A stretch of 43,057 bases of DNA from CAZMCC01 sp964564695 (GCA_964564695.1 CAZMCC010000021.1:1-43057), one strand, 5' to 3'. Counted from the first letter of the stretch, positions 23,349 to 31,661 are shown. Numbers and translations: made by a program. Notes: a model not told the origin generated them from the letters alone.

Positions 23349-24158
23349 ATGACTACCCCGAGTTCGGGTGTGAAATTGCCCCAATCCGGCCCTCATGTTG
23401 CCGGCCCGGACGCCGTGTGGACCGACCGCGACCTTGCTTCGCCGCACGCCGATACCGCCAAGCACGACAAGGTGCGGCGGATGTTCGCCGCCATCGCCGG
23501 CAGCTACGACCTCAACAACCGGGTGCACTCGCTGTGGCGCGACCAGGCGTGGCGCCGCCACGCGGTGCGGACGGCCAAGGTCATGACCGGCGACGTGGTG
23601 CTCGATTGCGCGTGCGGGACCGGGGACCTGACCGAGGCCTTCGCCCGCGCGGGGGCCGCCCGGGTGGTCGGGCTCGACTTCACGCAGGAGATGCTCGACG
23701 TAGCGGGACGGCGGCACGCCAAACTCGCGCCCGGGCTGCGCGAACGGATCCACTATGTGAATGCGGACGCGCAGGCCCTGCCGTTCGAGGACGGGACGTT
23801 CGATGTCGTGTCGATCGCGTTCGGAATTCGCAACGTCACGAGCCCCGCGAAGGCCGTGGGCGAGTTCCGGCGTGTCCTGCGCCCCGGCGGGCGTGTGGTG
23901 ATCCTGGAGTTCGCCGAGCCCTCGCTGGCGCCGGTGCGCTGGTTCAATGGGCTGTACTGCAAGCGGATCATGCCCCGCACGGCCACGATGATCAGCGGGG
24001 ACACGTCCGGTGCCTACAAGTACCTTCCGGCGTCGGTGGAGACGTTCCTGGCCCGCCCGCAGATGGAGCAGATGCTGCGCGAGGCGGGGTTCGCCGAAGT
24101 GCGATCCCGGGCCCTGACGCTGGGGATCTGCGTGTGCTACGCCGGTTTCGTCGCGTGA
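23349..24158 (+). CDS. ubiE: UbiE/MenG quinone C-methyltransferase
   Basis: This 269-residue enzyme methylates demethylmenaquinone (or the ubiquinone intermediate) using SAM. MFAAIAGSYDLNNRVHSLW (about 44-62) is the family signature, followed by the SAM loop VLDCACGTGDLTEAF, ADAQALPFEDGTFDVVSIAF and GIRNV. LRPGGRVVILEFAEP and TSGAYKYLPASVETF complete the pattern. A planctomycete would normally use menaquinone, so menG may be the better name; the sequence alone does not decide. The ~35-residue N-terminal extension before the core is not conserved and poor in structure. No other quinone gene is nearby. Confidence 0.92.
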   Translation: MTTPSSGVKLPQSGPHVAGPDAVWTDRDLASPHADTAKHDKVRRMFAAIAGSYDLNNRVHSLWRDQAWRRHAVRTAKVMTGDVVLDCACGTGDLTEAFARAGAARVVGLDFTQEMLDVAGRRHAKLAPGLRERIHYVNADAQALPFEDGTFDVVSIAFGIRNVTSPAKAVGEFRRVLRPGGRVVILEFAEPSLAPVRWFNGLYCKRIMPRTATMISGDTSGAYKYLPASVETFLARPQMEQMLREAGFAEVRSRALTLGICVCYAGFVA

Positions 24159-24363
24159 ACGGCGTTATGAGACGCCGCGAGCTCAAACGCGGCTGCTCGT
24201 TCACGCGATCGACACTGGGGGCTCGATACTCCTCGTGCCGTGGGAGCTGCGGCCCGTGCGATCGACGCCCTTCGCGGGCGAACGTCGACGAGCAACGAAT
24301 TGAGGTTCCGGCAAGGTGGAGCCAGGCCGGATCCGGTGACCCAAGACGAACACCGGAGCCGTC

Positions 24364-25065
24364 ATGAGCAGCGAACGCTTTGTTGAACTGTTGTTTGAGA
24401 CGTTGATCAGCGGGGACCGCAACGCGGCCCGCGAAGTTGTGGCACAGGCCGACACCGAAGGGCTTGGACCGGCCGAGCTGGTTCAGGACATCTTCTGGCC
24501 CACGTACGAGACGCTCGGGAAGCTCTTCAAGGGCGACCAGCTCTCGACGCTGAGCCACCACACCGCGATGCGACTGCTCCGCGTGCTCGTGGACCAGAAC
24601 GCGGCCCGCCTACACCACGGCCCGAGCAACTCGCGCACGGTCTTCGCCGTGTGCGGGCCCAGCGACGCCGACGAGCTCGGCGCGCAGATGGCGGTCGACC
24701 TTCTCGAGGCCGCGGGCTTCAAGGTCTGCTTCGTCGGCGGCGGCATCGCCAACGACGAGATCCTCGGGCGTCTGCACGAGGATCAGCCCAGCATCCTGCT
24801 CATGTTCTGTTCGGCGCCGGGCGACCTGCCGCACCTGCGTCAGCTCGTCGACACGCTCCGCGAGATCGCGGCGTGCAACACGATGCAGATCGCGGTGGGC
24901 GGCGGCGTCTTCAACCGGGCCGAGGGCCTGGCGGAAGAGCTCGGCGCGGACCTCTGGGGCGCCAACCCGCTCGAGATCGTGCAGGCGCTGATCGACAAGC
25001 CGGCCGCGCGGGCGACGGCGACGCAGCGCACCGTCGGGCGCACGAAGCGCCGCATGGCGGCCTGA
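24364..25065 (+). CDS. B12-binding-fold protein lacking the axial histidine
   Basis: This 233-residue, two-domain protein has an N-terminal helical part (about 5-85, resembling the B12-binding_2 cap, ending LSHHTAMRLLRVLVDQN) and a C-terminal flavodoxin-like B12-binding domain (about 92-215). The motif that normally reads DxHxxG, whose His replaces the cobalamin base, reads DADELG (101-106), so the ligand is Asp103. LLEAAGFKVCFVGGGIANDE and IAVGGGVFNRAEG match the remaining fold. It may bind no cobalamin, or a different cofactor, and act as a regulator; there is no enzyme domain. A GGAG lies about 6 bases before the ATG, and a hairpin terminator follows. Confidence 0.8.
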   Translation: MSSERFVELLFETLISGDRNAAREVVAQADTEGLGPAELVQDIFWPTYETLGKLFKGDQLSTLSHHTAMRLLRVLVDQNAARLHHGPSNSRTVFAVCGPSDADELGAQMAVDLLEAAGFKVCFVGGGIANDEILGRLHEDQPSILLMFCSAPGDLPHLRQLVDTLREIAACNTMQIAVGGGVFNRAEGLAEELGADLWGANPLEIVQALIDKPAARATATQRTVGRTKRRMAA

Positions 25066-25099
25066 GTCGGGCGATCGACGACAACGAACGATGGAGGCG

Positions 25100-25140
25100 A
25101 ACCGGGCGGGTCCCTTGTGGGTCCGCCCGGTTTCTCGCTT
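25100..25140 (+). terminator. Rho-independent terminator of the B12-fold gene
   Basis: A 10-bp stem (AACCGGGCGG at 25100-25109 with CCGCCCGGTT at 25123-25132) encloses a 13-nt loop and is followed by TCTCGCTTTC, a weak T-rich run. It lies about 35 bases past the stop on the same strand. Confidence 0.75.
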
Positions 25141-25215
25141 TCAAGCCGTGCGCGCACGGAGCAACCGCACGCGAGCCTCGGGGCTGCGTGTGTCCTCATT
25201 CGGCGTATTGAGCAA

Positions 25216-25941
25216 TCACCGGTCGGTGCCGTCGGCGGCGTCGAGCTTGTACCAGGCCTCGGCGACCCGGGCCGCGGAGTCCGATTCGTTGGCGGTCGCG
25301 GGCAGGGAGGCGAGGACGCGCCCGGTGGGGTCGGCGAACCAGAGCACGGCGAGGTCGGTGCGCATGACGTTGGAGCCGACGCGGTGGTTGAAGTCGTCGC
25401 GGGTCCGCAGGCCGTCGCTCAAGAGGGCGAGGCCGGGGGCGTTGAACAGGGTGACCGGCCCGAGGCGATACCCGGGCTCGTGGTAGCGGTACTGGAGGTT
25501 GCCGAAGATGACGCCCTCGGCGCCGGCCCACTGCTCCGAGTACTTCGAATACGGGTGGTCGCCGGTGTGCGAGGGGCAGAAGAAGACCTGGCAGGTGGAG
25601 AGGTATTCGCCGGCCCACAGCAGGCCCAGGCCGTCCCACTCCGTCGGCTCCTTGCGGATCCGCATGGAGAGCTGGTACTGGCCTTCGCCGAGGCCAATCT
25701 CCCACATCTGCACGGTGGGGAGGGTGTCCTTGTGCTCGTCGGCGAACATGGCGAGGCCGAGGCCGACCTGGCGAACGTTGGACGCGCAGACGACGCGACG
25801 GGCCGTTTCACGCACCAGCGAGAGGCTGGGCATGAGGAGGCTGATGAGCAGGGTGATGACGGCGACGGAGACCAGCACGTCGATGACCGTGAATCCCCGA
25901 ACTTTGATTCCCCGGATCTTGGGGTTCATGGGGGAGTTCAT
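25216..25941 (-). CDS. Type IV pilin/pseudopilin-like secreted protein (prepilin N-terminus)
   Basis: This 241-residue protein has the class III signal VRGFTVIDVLVSVAVITLL: a short basic leader, a Gly/Phe cleavage site, then a hydrophobic helix continuing as LLMPSLSLVRETARR. Position +5 after cleavage is Asp rather than the usual Glu. The globular part (VRQVGLGLAMFADEHKDTLP; GLLWAGEYLSTCQVFFCPSH; FNHRVGSNVMRTDLAVLWFAD) follows the pattern of the large planctomycete family of pseudopilin-like proteins with an H-X9-DG-type end. These are exported by a type II/IV pilus-like system. The stand-alone GspE-N protein at 9173 could belong to the same machinery. The alternative ATG at 25929 would shorten it by 4 residues. 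Confidence 0.82.
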   Translation of the reverse strand: MNSPMNPKIRGIKVRGFTVIDVLVSVAVITLLISLLMPSLSLVRETARRVVCASNVRQVGLGLAMFADEHKDTLPTVQMWEIGLGEGQYQLSMRIRKEPTEWDGLGLLWAGEYLSTCQVFFCPSHTGDHPYSKYSEQWAGAEGVIFGNLQYRYHEPGYRLGPVTLFNAPGLALLSDGLRTRDDFNHRVGSNVMRTDLAVLWFADPTGRVLASLPATANESDSAARVAEAWYKLDAADGTDR

Positions 25942-26399
25942 TGGGGTTCGCCCTGCGCGCTGAATCCATGGAGACCGCACGGGGAGGTCTGCACCCCCTA
26001 CGCCCGGCTCCAACGCTCGACCGCAAGCCGCCTTGGCTCGCATCGCTGCGCACCTCTTTCTCAGTCCATTCCCGGCGCGGGAAGGACACTCCGGAGCGAG
26101 TCTACTTGAAGTGTATCGTGGCCGCAAGCACAACGTTCGCAGTGTGTCCAAAATGATGGAACCGAACAAGGTGCGAATAATTTGCGTATCGGTGGACGAA
26201 TTCCCTAGATTTCCCTTGACTGGAACGGCAATCCGCTGCATCCTGAGAGGGGTCTGGACCGTACGTTCGCATAGGTTCCTGCCGCGGCGTTCTGTCAGCG
26301 CAGGAGCGAACGAGCCCGGACGCTCAACGCGGACAGCGCGTCGCGGACGATTGTAGAAAACTGTGTGGTTGCGTTTCCGAATGGTTCGGAAGCACTCGC
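25942..26399. other. Divergent intergenic region, A+T-richer promoter zone
   Basis: No gene is supported in these 458 bases between the pseudopilin (minus) and the sigma factor (plus). The half from about 26090 to 26370 is less G+C-rich and holds candidate promoters: TTGACT at 26216-26221 and two GGAAC motifs (about 26158-26162 and 26222-26226). A long untranslated leader for the sigma gene is therefore likely. Confidence 0.5.
26216..26244 (+). promoter_or_regulatory. Candidate promoter of the sigma/anti-sigma pair
   Basis: TTGACT (26216-26221), 17 bases, then CATCCT (26239-26244). The -35 matches sigma-70 consensus at five of six positions; the -10 is poor. The overlapping GGAAC (26222-26226), like the one near 26158, resembles the -35 of ECF-type promoters, so the sigma factor may act on its own gene. 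Both readings are tentative. Confidence 0.35.
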
Positions 26400-27002
26400 A
26401 TGTATGCCATGGAAGCACGACCGGACAAGGCCGCGATCCAGGACGCAGACCTCGACCTCATGCGGAGGGTGTCGGCAAACGACGCCGCCGCGGTCGCGGA
26501 GCTGTACGACCGTTTTGGCTCGCTCGTGTACCGGTTGGCGTATCAGGCCATGCCCAGCCGGGCGGACGCCGAAGACGCGGTGCAGGAGATCTTCGTCCGG
26601 TTGTGGAGGACCAGCCAGCGGTATGACCCCAAGCGGGCGGCCCTGGTGACCTGGGTGATGCTGATCTCTCGTCGGCATCTGGTGGACCGGCTTCGCCGAG
26701 CGCGGGCCCGTGTCAAACCAACTCCCCTTGACGAACGCCAGACCGAACACGCCGTCGGGGCTCAGCCTGGCGAACCGGATGCGGGAATGGATCGAGGCGA
26801 GCGGTTCGCCAAGCTCATGGCCCGCATCAACAAGCTTCCGGAATTGCAGAAGACAGTCGTGACGAGGGCCTACCTGGGTGGACAGACGCTGAGGCAGATC
26901 GGCGAAGAGTTGAACACGCCGATCGGGACGATCAAGTCGGCACTGAGCCGTGCCCTGGTCCGCCTGCGTGAGACGGGACCGACCGAGGAAATCAACACCT
27001 AG
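26400..27002 (+). CDS. ECF sigma factor (SigK/RpoE-like)
   Basis: This 200-residue protein has region 2 in VAELYDRFGSLVYRLAYQAM followed by ADAEDAVQEIFVRLWR (the DAEDxVQExF core) and WVMLISRRHLVDRLRRARAR. Region 4 is LPELQKTVVTRAYLGGQTLR then IGEELNTPIGTIKSALSRAL, the -35-binding helix-turn-helix. The linker between (about 105-140) is acidic and Gly/Pro-rich. The RskA-like anti-sigma gene follows about 90 bases later on the same strand. Starts at 26400 (MYAMEA) and 26409 are both possible. Confidence 0.92.
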   Translation: MYAMEARPDKAAIQDADLDLMRRVSANDAAAVAELYDRFGSLVYRLAYQAMPSRADAEDAVQEIFVRLWRTSQRYDPKRAALVTWVMLISRRHLVDRLRRARARVKPTPLDERQTEHAVGAQPGEPDAGMDRGERFAKLMARINKLPELQKTVVTRAYLGGQTLRQIGEELNTPIGTIKSALSRALVRLRETGPTEEINT

Positions 27003-27091
27003 GCCAAACAGGACCGAAGCGCGAACAGGGTTGGGGTGTAAAGACGAATTACGCGGACGAAAGCCGCGACGAATGGAAAGTGAGTCCGACG

Positions 27092-27886
27092 ATGAAGACA
27101 CATGAACTCTTGGAACTGGCTTCGCTCGACGCCCTTGGGCTGCTCGACGACCACGAGCGGGAGGCCTTCGAGAAGGCCTTCGGCGCCGCACCCCCGCCGG
27201 TGCAGGCCCAGATCCGGCGCGAGCAGGCCAGGATCTCGCGCGCCGATCAGTACCTGCCCGAAGTCGAGGCCCCGGTCTCGCTGCGGGCCAAGGTGCTCGC
27301 GGCGGTGCACCAGGCGATGGAAGCGGTCACGGGCGCACGGCGCTCCGCCGCCTCGTTCCCCTCGCTGCTGCCCAGCCGCGGGGTATCGCCGGTGTGGCGC
27401 GGCACGGCCATCGCCTGCGCGGCTGCGGCCCTCGTGTTTGGCTTTGCCGGTCTGCGGATCTACAGCGACGTCAAGGACGTCAACAGCTATCTGCAGTCGA
27501 ACCAGTGGGCCGATGCGTTCAAGAACATGGGCCCGCAGTTCGCCAGCAAGTTCCTGGCGGCCGACACGCAGTTCGTCGGCTTCGCGCCCGTGGCGCAGGA
27601 CGCCGGCGTGAAGGCGACGGCCCGGCTCATGATCGACCCGAAGACCCGCACGGGGTACCTGTACCTGGCGGACCTCCCCAAGACCGCGGGCGCCTACAAG
27701 CTCGTCGTCGTGGGAGCCAACGGGCAAGTTGGCAAGGCGCTGGTGAGCTTCGAGGCCCGCAGCCCGATCATCGAGCAGACCATCCCCGGCATGAGCCTCG
27801 AGACCGACGAGACGCTGGCGATCATGTCGCCCAGCGCCGATCCGGCAAAGTCGGTCGCGATCCTGCGGACCGGCAACAGCCAGTAA
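27092..27886 (+). CDS. RskA-type anti-sigma factor
   Basis: This 264-residue membrane protein starts at MKTHELLELASLDALGLLDD, which matches the anti-sigma-K opening (E-L-x-A-L-x-A-L-G-x-L), followed by HEREAFEKAFGAAPPP. A membrane helix lies at about 102-122 (VWRGTAIACAAAALVFGFAG). The outer domain (ATARLMIDPKTRTGYLYLAD, AGAYKLVVVGANGQVGKAL) is the beta-rich RskA C-terminal domain. It would hold the upstream ECF factor at the membrane until cut. No Cys-based zinc motif is present. The GTG at 27080 is an alternative start. The next gene is convergent. Confidence 0.88.
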   Translation: MKTHELLELASLDALGLLDDHEREAFEKAFGAAPPPVQAQIRREQARISRADQYLPEVEAPVSLRAKVLAAVHQAMEAVTGARRSAASFPSLLPSRGVSPVWRGTAIACAAAALVFGFAGLRIYSDVKDVNSYLQSNQWADAFKNMGPQFASKFLAADTQFVGFAPVAQDAGVKATARLMIDPKTRTGYLYLADLPKTAGAYKLVVVGANGQVGKALVSFEARSPIIEQTIPGMSLETDETLAIMSPSADPAKSVAILRTGNSQ

Positions 27887-27898
27887 ACGTTCAGCCGA

Positions 27899-28987
27899 TC
27901 ACGTGATCTCAACCGCGACCGGGGCGAGCCACTCGCCCCGGTTGTCTTTTTCGCTCCCCGCGGGAGTGGGGGGGGCCTTGAGCTCCGCGAGCGCTTCCTC
28001 GAGGCGGATGCGTCGGGTGATCAGGCCCGTGGGATCGACCGTGCGCTCGGCGAGCAGCCGCACGCCTTCGGCGACCGATCCGCCGCGGGCGCCGACCACC
28101 GAGAACTCCCCGGCGGCGATGCGCGACAGGTCAAATTCGCCTGCCCCGCCAGCGACGCCGTCGGCCTTCGCGGACCGCTCGTCGGACCGCGGCGAAAGGG
28201 CGAATTCGGACGCGAGCACGATCGTGCCGCGGGGGCGGACGAAGCGGGTGGCCTGCGTCAGGGCGTCGTGCGTTGATGAACACTCCATCACGGCGTCCTG
28301 GTCGGCGCGCCGGCCGGCCTCGTCGATCGGACGGTTCTTGACGCCCCAGCGGTCGGCGAGCGCGAGCGCCTCGCGCCGGGCGCCCAGGAGTCGCACACGC
28401 GGATTCTCGCGCCACAGGAGCAAGGCCGTGAGCAGGGCCAGCTCGTTGTCGCCGAGCACGCTGATGAAGCCCTCGGCACGCCGGGGCACGATCGACCCGG
28501 CGTGCGAGGCGATGGCGAGCGGGACGCTCAGGAGTGCGGCGGCGTCGTCGACGTGCTCGGGGAGCGGGCACAGGGCGGCGGCGGGGACGGTCGCAAGTTC
28601 GGCGAGCCCGCCGTCGCGACCGGCGATGCCGGGGACGGTGCGTGCGCGGCAGTGATTGCTCAGGCCGCCCTTGCACAGGTCGCAGTGGCCGCAGGCGACG
28701 CCGGGCCACACGGCCACACGCCTTCGGGCAAGCCCGGCCCGCTGCGCTTCGGGGAGCGCCGAGACATCCTCGACGACGCCGACGAAGCGGTGGCCGAGGA
28801 TGCCGGCGAACCCCAGACGCCCGCGGGCGGCGGCGAGGTCGAGTGCGGTGATGGCGGCGAGGCGTACGCGGACGAGCACTTCGCCGGGGCGTGGGGCCGG
28901 CACCGGGGCATCGCGGACGAGGCGGGGGCCTCCCCCCGCCCCCCCCACTGCTCCACCCGCGCCTGCGTCGGTCCGAATCGCTCGCAT
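27899..28987 (-). CDS. Zinc-type alcohol dehydrogenase-like (MDR) protein with lost catalytic ligands
   Basis: This 362-residue MDR-family protein starts at MRAIRTDAG. The structural zinc site is intact (CGHCDLCKGGLSNHC, about 99-113). The catalytic zinc site is altered: the usual Cys in the ICGTD position is ITALD, and the GHE motif is ILGHRFVGVV, with Arg for Glu. The Rossmann region is FISVLGDNELALLTALLL, where the GxGxxG is degraded, although the strand-helix pattern remains (VRLLGARREALALADRWG). The product may be a reductase of unusual chemistry or a non-enzymatic relative. An upstream in-frame start at 29020 would add a short Gly-rich leader. It follows the HEAT lipoprotein gene on the same strand. 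Confidence 0.78.
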   Translation of the reverse strand: MRAIRTDAGAGGAVGGAGGGPRLVRDAPVPAPRPGEVLVRVRLAAITALDLAAARGRLGFAGILGHRFVGVVEDVSALPEAQRAGLARRRVAVWPGVACGHCDLCKGGLSNHCRARTVPGIAGRDGGLAELATVPAAALCPLPEHVDDAAALLSVPLAIASHAGSIVPRRAEGFISVLGDNELALLTALLLWRENPRVRLLGARREALALADRWGVKNRPIDEAGRRADQDAVMECSSTHDALTQATRFVRPRGTIVLASEFALSPRSDERSAKADGVAGGAGEFDLSRIAAGEFSVVGARGGSVAEGVRLLAERTVDPTGLITRRIRLEEALAELKAPPTPAGSEKDNRGEWLAPVAVEIT

Positions 28988-29033
28988 GGGGGTTCCATCG
29001 GCGATCGATCCGGCGCTCAACAGGGGGAGGGGG

Positions 29034-29957
29034 TCACTTGGCCGTCGGTTCTGCGCTGGGTTGATCTTGCGCTTCGGCGCCGGGGGTCCCCGTATCGGAC
29101 GAGGCGAGGCCGACGGGCGAACCGGGGACCTCGTTGCGGGCCGGGGCGGGGAAGAAGGGCAGGTATTCGAGCCAGCCCTTCTCGCGGCTGAAGGTCGGGT
29201 AGACGTAGGTGGAGCGCGCGGCGAAGGGGGTCGGGGTCTCGCCCCAGGCGAGCCAGGCGCGACGGTCGTCGGCGAAGTCCTGGCCGGTGAGGGTCTTGAG
29301 GCTCTTGCGGGCCGCGGCGGTCACGACGAAGCGGTCGTCACTGAGCGCCGAGACGAGGGCCTGGTAGACGCGGTCGTCGGGATATTGGCCCAGGGCGTCG
29401 GCGGCCTCGGCGCGGATGTCGGGGTCGAGCTCGGGCTTGTGCTCCTCGTCGGCGTCGGCGCGGGCGTCGAGCCCGCCCGCCTTCGTGCGGTCGATGAGCG
29501 CGGGGATGACCACGGGGTTGTGGATGCGCTGCAGGGCCCGGACGGCCGTGACGCGAACGAGCCGGTCGTTGTCGGTGAGGAGCTTGGCGATGGTCGGGGC
29601 GTCGTCGGGCGAGCCGTGGAGGCCGAGGGCGAAGGCCGCGGCGGCGCGGACGGAGGGGTCGGCGTCGGGCTCGGTGTCGGGGATGGCGCCGAGCTGGGCG
29701 CGGTAGAGGCGGAGGTAGACGCTCTCACCGCCCCAGGGGGCGTTGGAGAGCAGCACGGTGCCGCGGAAGCGTTTGTCGGGGTCGTAGGGGTCGCCGGCCC
29801 AGGCGGCGGCCTGAGCGGGTGAGGGCGGAGCGGGCATGATGGCGAGGATGCTCTCGGACTCGGCGGCGCGCTGGCGCTGGGCGGAATCAACGCAGCCGGC
29901 GGCGAGGGCGAGCAGCCCCAAGGCTCCGGCGACGAGTATCGGTGTCCGCATCCGCAT
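29034..29957 (-). CDS. HEAT-repeat lipoprotein
   Basis: This 307-residue protein has a signal sequence and lipobox (GALGLLALAAGCVDS, Cys near residue 21). HEAT-like repeats run from about residue 95 to 225: VRAAAAFALGLHGSPDDAPT, VRVTAVRALQRIHNPVVIPA, IRAEAADALGQYPDDRVYQA and VVTAAARKSLKTLTGQDF. Such arrays form protein-binding solenoids. The C-terminal segment (DDRRAWLAWGETPTPF; GWLEYLPFFPAPARNE) is aromatic-rich, then disordered. No catalytic motif is visible. Two ATGs (29957, 29951) precede the signal; the first was used. The gene is divergent from another lipoprotein gene at 29996. Confidence 0.8.
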   Translation of the reverse strand: MRMRTPILVAGALGLLALAAGCVDSAQRQRAAESESILAIMPAPPSPAQAAAWAGDPYDPDKRFRGTVLLSNAPWGGESVYLRLYRAQLGAIPDTEPDADPSVRAAAAFALGLHGSPDDAPTIAKLLTDNDRLVRVTAVRALQRIHNPVVIPALIDRTKAGGLDARADADEEHKPELDPDIRAEAADALGQYPDDRVYQALVSALSDDRFVVTAAARKSLKTLTGQDFADDRRAWLAWGETPTPFAARSTYVYPTFSREKGWLEYLPFFPAPARNEVPGSPVGLASSDTGTPGAEAQDQPSAEPTAK

Positions 29958-29995
29958 CGCCGCATGATAACCATCACGGCGGCTATCGTGTGACG

Positions 29996-30832
29996 ATGGT
30001 TCGAACCGCTCACTTTCGCGTGCTGATCGGGGTAGCGCTGGCCGGACTGGCGGGGTGCGGGACGCACACCGGGCCCGAGCCGCAGGCGGACGCCGGAGGG
30101 CCGGCGCTAGTAAGCGGGGCGTTCGAGCCGGTGCTGCTCGAGACGCCGCCGGCCGCCATGCACGCGGACGCAGCGAGCGTGGAGGTGGTGCGCCGGGTGG
30201 AACTGCTGTCGTGGGAACGCGACGGGCCGCGCGAGCGGCGCAGGCTGGTCGTGGAGCGGAGCGGGCCGGGACCGGGGGAGACAACGTGGCAGGTGAAGCG
30301 CACGGCCCTGGAGCGAGTCGGGGGCGGGGCGGACGAAGCGACGCCGATCCGCACCGACTCGTACACGCTGACGCCGGCGGGCGAGGTCGCGATCGCGGAA
30401 GAGTTCAATCTCGACGAGAAGGTGGAGGTGGTGTTCGAGCCCGCGATGGTGGTGATGCCGCGGGACCTCGAGCCGGGCAAGGCGTTCGAGCAGAAGTTCG
30501 GGGTGAAGGTGTATCCGGGGGGCAAGCCGCGGAAGATCCTGAAGTCGTCGGGCACGGCGACGCAGACGATCGAGCTGACGGGGCTGTGGCGCGTGACGCT
30601 CGCTGAGGGTGAGCAGGTCGAGGCCCGCGGGGTGCGGAGCGTTTTCAGGGCCGACTTCGATCCGGCGAAGGTCGTGAATACGACGGAGCAGTGGTTTGTG
30701 GACGGGGTGGGGCTCGTGGCCGAGCGACGGCACGAGAAGACGACGGTGTTCGGGTTGCCGATCCGGGAGTCGAGTGAGCGGTGGGTGATGCGAGGAATGT
30801 CCGAGCCTCCCGCGCAAGCGGGAGGTCGGTGA
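29996..30832 (+). CDS. Secreted lipoprotein, unknown function
   Basis: This 278-residue protein has a signal peptide with lipobox VALAGLAGCGTHT (Cys about residue 20). The mature part alternates strands and loops (WQVKRTALERVGGGADEATP; DSYTLTPAGEVAIAEEFN; VVNTTEQWFVDGVGLVAERR). The last third resembles domains in which an F-x-E-x-x-W-x-x-x-G-V-G-L pattern closes a beta sheet. No family is recognised. The C-terminus MSEPPAQAGGR is encoded by the left arm of a 26-bp inverted repeat, so its last residues are set by a terminator-like element rather than by the protein fold. Confidence 0.72.
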   Translation: MVRTAHFRVLIGVALAGLAGCGTHTGPEPQADAGGPALVSGAFEPVLLETPPAAMHADAASVEVVRRVELLSWERDGPRERRRLVVERSGPGPGETTWQVKRTALERVGGGADEATPIRTDSYTLTPAGEVAIAEEFNLDEKVEVVFEPAMVVMPRDLEPGKAFEQKFGVKVYPGGKPRKILKSSGTATQTIELTGLWRVTLAEGEQVEARGVRSVFRADFDPAKVVNTTEQWFVDGVGLVAERRHEKTTVFGLPIRESSERWVMRGMSEPPAQAGGR

Positions 30833-30874
30833 CGCCCGGACGCGCAGCACCTCCCGCTTGCGCGGGAGGCTCGG
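30801..30874. terminator. 26-bp inverted repeat, bidirectional terminator of convergent genes
   Basis: Arms at 30801-30826 and 30849-30874 are perfect inverse complements around a 22-nt spacer. Each arm also folds on itself (CCTCCCGC/GCGGGAGG with a GCAA or TTGC loop). The element covers the last codons and stop of the plus-strand lipoprotein and reaches to 2 bases from the stop of the minus-strand dockerin gene. Confidence 0.85.
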
Positions 30875-30875
30875 T

Positions 30876-31532
30876 TCAGCCGCAGCCCGCGGCGATATCT
30901 TCGAACCAGGAGTTGATGAACTCGCCGACGTCGGTGGAGTTGACGATGCCGTTGGCGTCCCAGTCGGAGGTGAGTGTTCCCTTCACCTGGTCCGCGAACC
31001 AGGCGTTGATGAACTCCCCGACATCGGTGGAGTTGGTGATGGCGTTGTGGTCGAAGTCGGCGCGGCAGGCGATGACGTCGAGCGAGACTCCGCCGAGGTT
31101 GTCGGCGCAGGGTGTGTCGAGGATGCAGAACTGCACCGTCTGGGCCTTGTCGAGCGTCAGAATTCCGGGCGGTCCGGAGTGCTGGAGCGCGAGCAGCGGC
31201 GTTGACCAGATGCCGCCGAAGGGGTCCGGATAGGAGTCGCTGGAGTTGTCCTCGTAGATCACGGTCCAGAGCACGACGAACCCGGTGGTGCAGTTGCCGT
31301 CCTCGGGCTCGCATCCCGTGACGGTGCCCCAGGGGTCCCAGGCCATGAAGGCGCGGGCGACGGGGCGCATGATGTACGTCCCAGCGGCCAGGGGGACGAA
31401 GACCCCGGTGCCGCCCGTCGGGCTGCAGTTGCCGACGGCGCTGATGTCAACGGGCTGTGCGGACGCGGAGGCCGCGAGAGCGAGCGACAGTGCTACCGCG
31501 GCAAGCACGGGCACGGTGGTGGTGGATTTCAT
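30876..31532 (-). CDS. Secreted GC-type dockerin protein 1
   Basis: This 218-residue protein has a signal peptide (MKSTTTVPVLAAVALSL, cleavage near ASASAQ), a compact beta-rich domain of about 130 residues with Cys pairs (VGNCSPTGG; VTGCEPEDGNCTTGF; FCILDTPCADNL), and a dockerin at 156-218. The dockerin has two EF-hand-like calcium loops, DFDHNAITNSTD and DWDANGIVNSTD, each followed by VGEFIN(A/S)WF, and ends DIAAGCG. In the first loop the usual Gly is Ala. Dockerins bind cohesins in cellulosomes, but in planctomycetes the partner is unknown. The domain's own function is not recognised. An AGGGGA lies about 9 bases upstream of the start. Confidence 0.85.
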   Translation of the reverse strand: MKSTTTVPVLAAVALSLALAASASAQPVDISAVGNCSPTGGTGVFVPLAAGTYIMRPVARAFMAWDPWGTVTGCEPEDGNCTTGFVVLWTVIYEDNSSDSYPDPFGGIWSTPLLALQHSGPPGILTLDKAQTVQFCILDTPCADNLGGVSLDVIACRADFDHNAITNSTDVGEFINAWFADQVKGTLTSDWDANGIVNSTDVGEFINSWFEDIAAGCG

Positions 31533-31661
31533 GCGCGGTCCCCTGGTGGTGTGACGGCGTGCACACGGCCGCGGGCGGCGCACGCCGCGTGTGCGACCAG
31601 AGAACTCAGTTTACTGGCGGCTCCCTGTGCGCCAAGCCCCTCTGAACGGGTGGCGGGGTGC

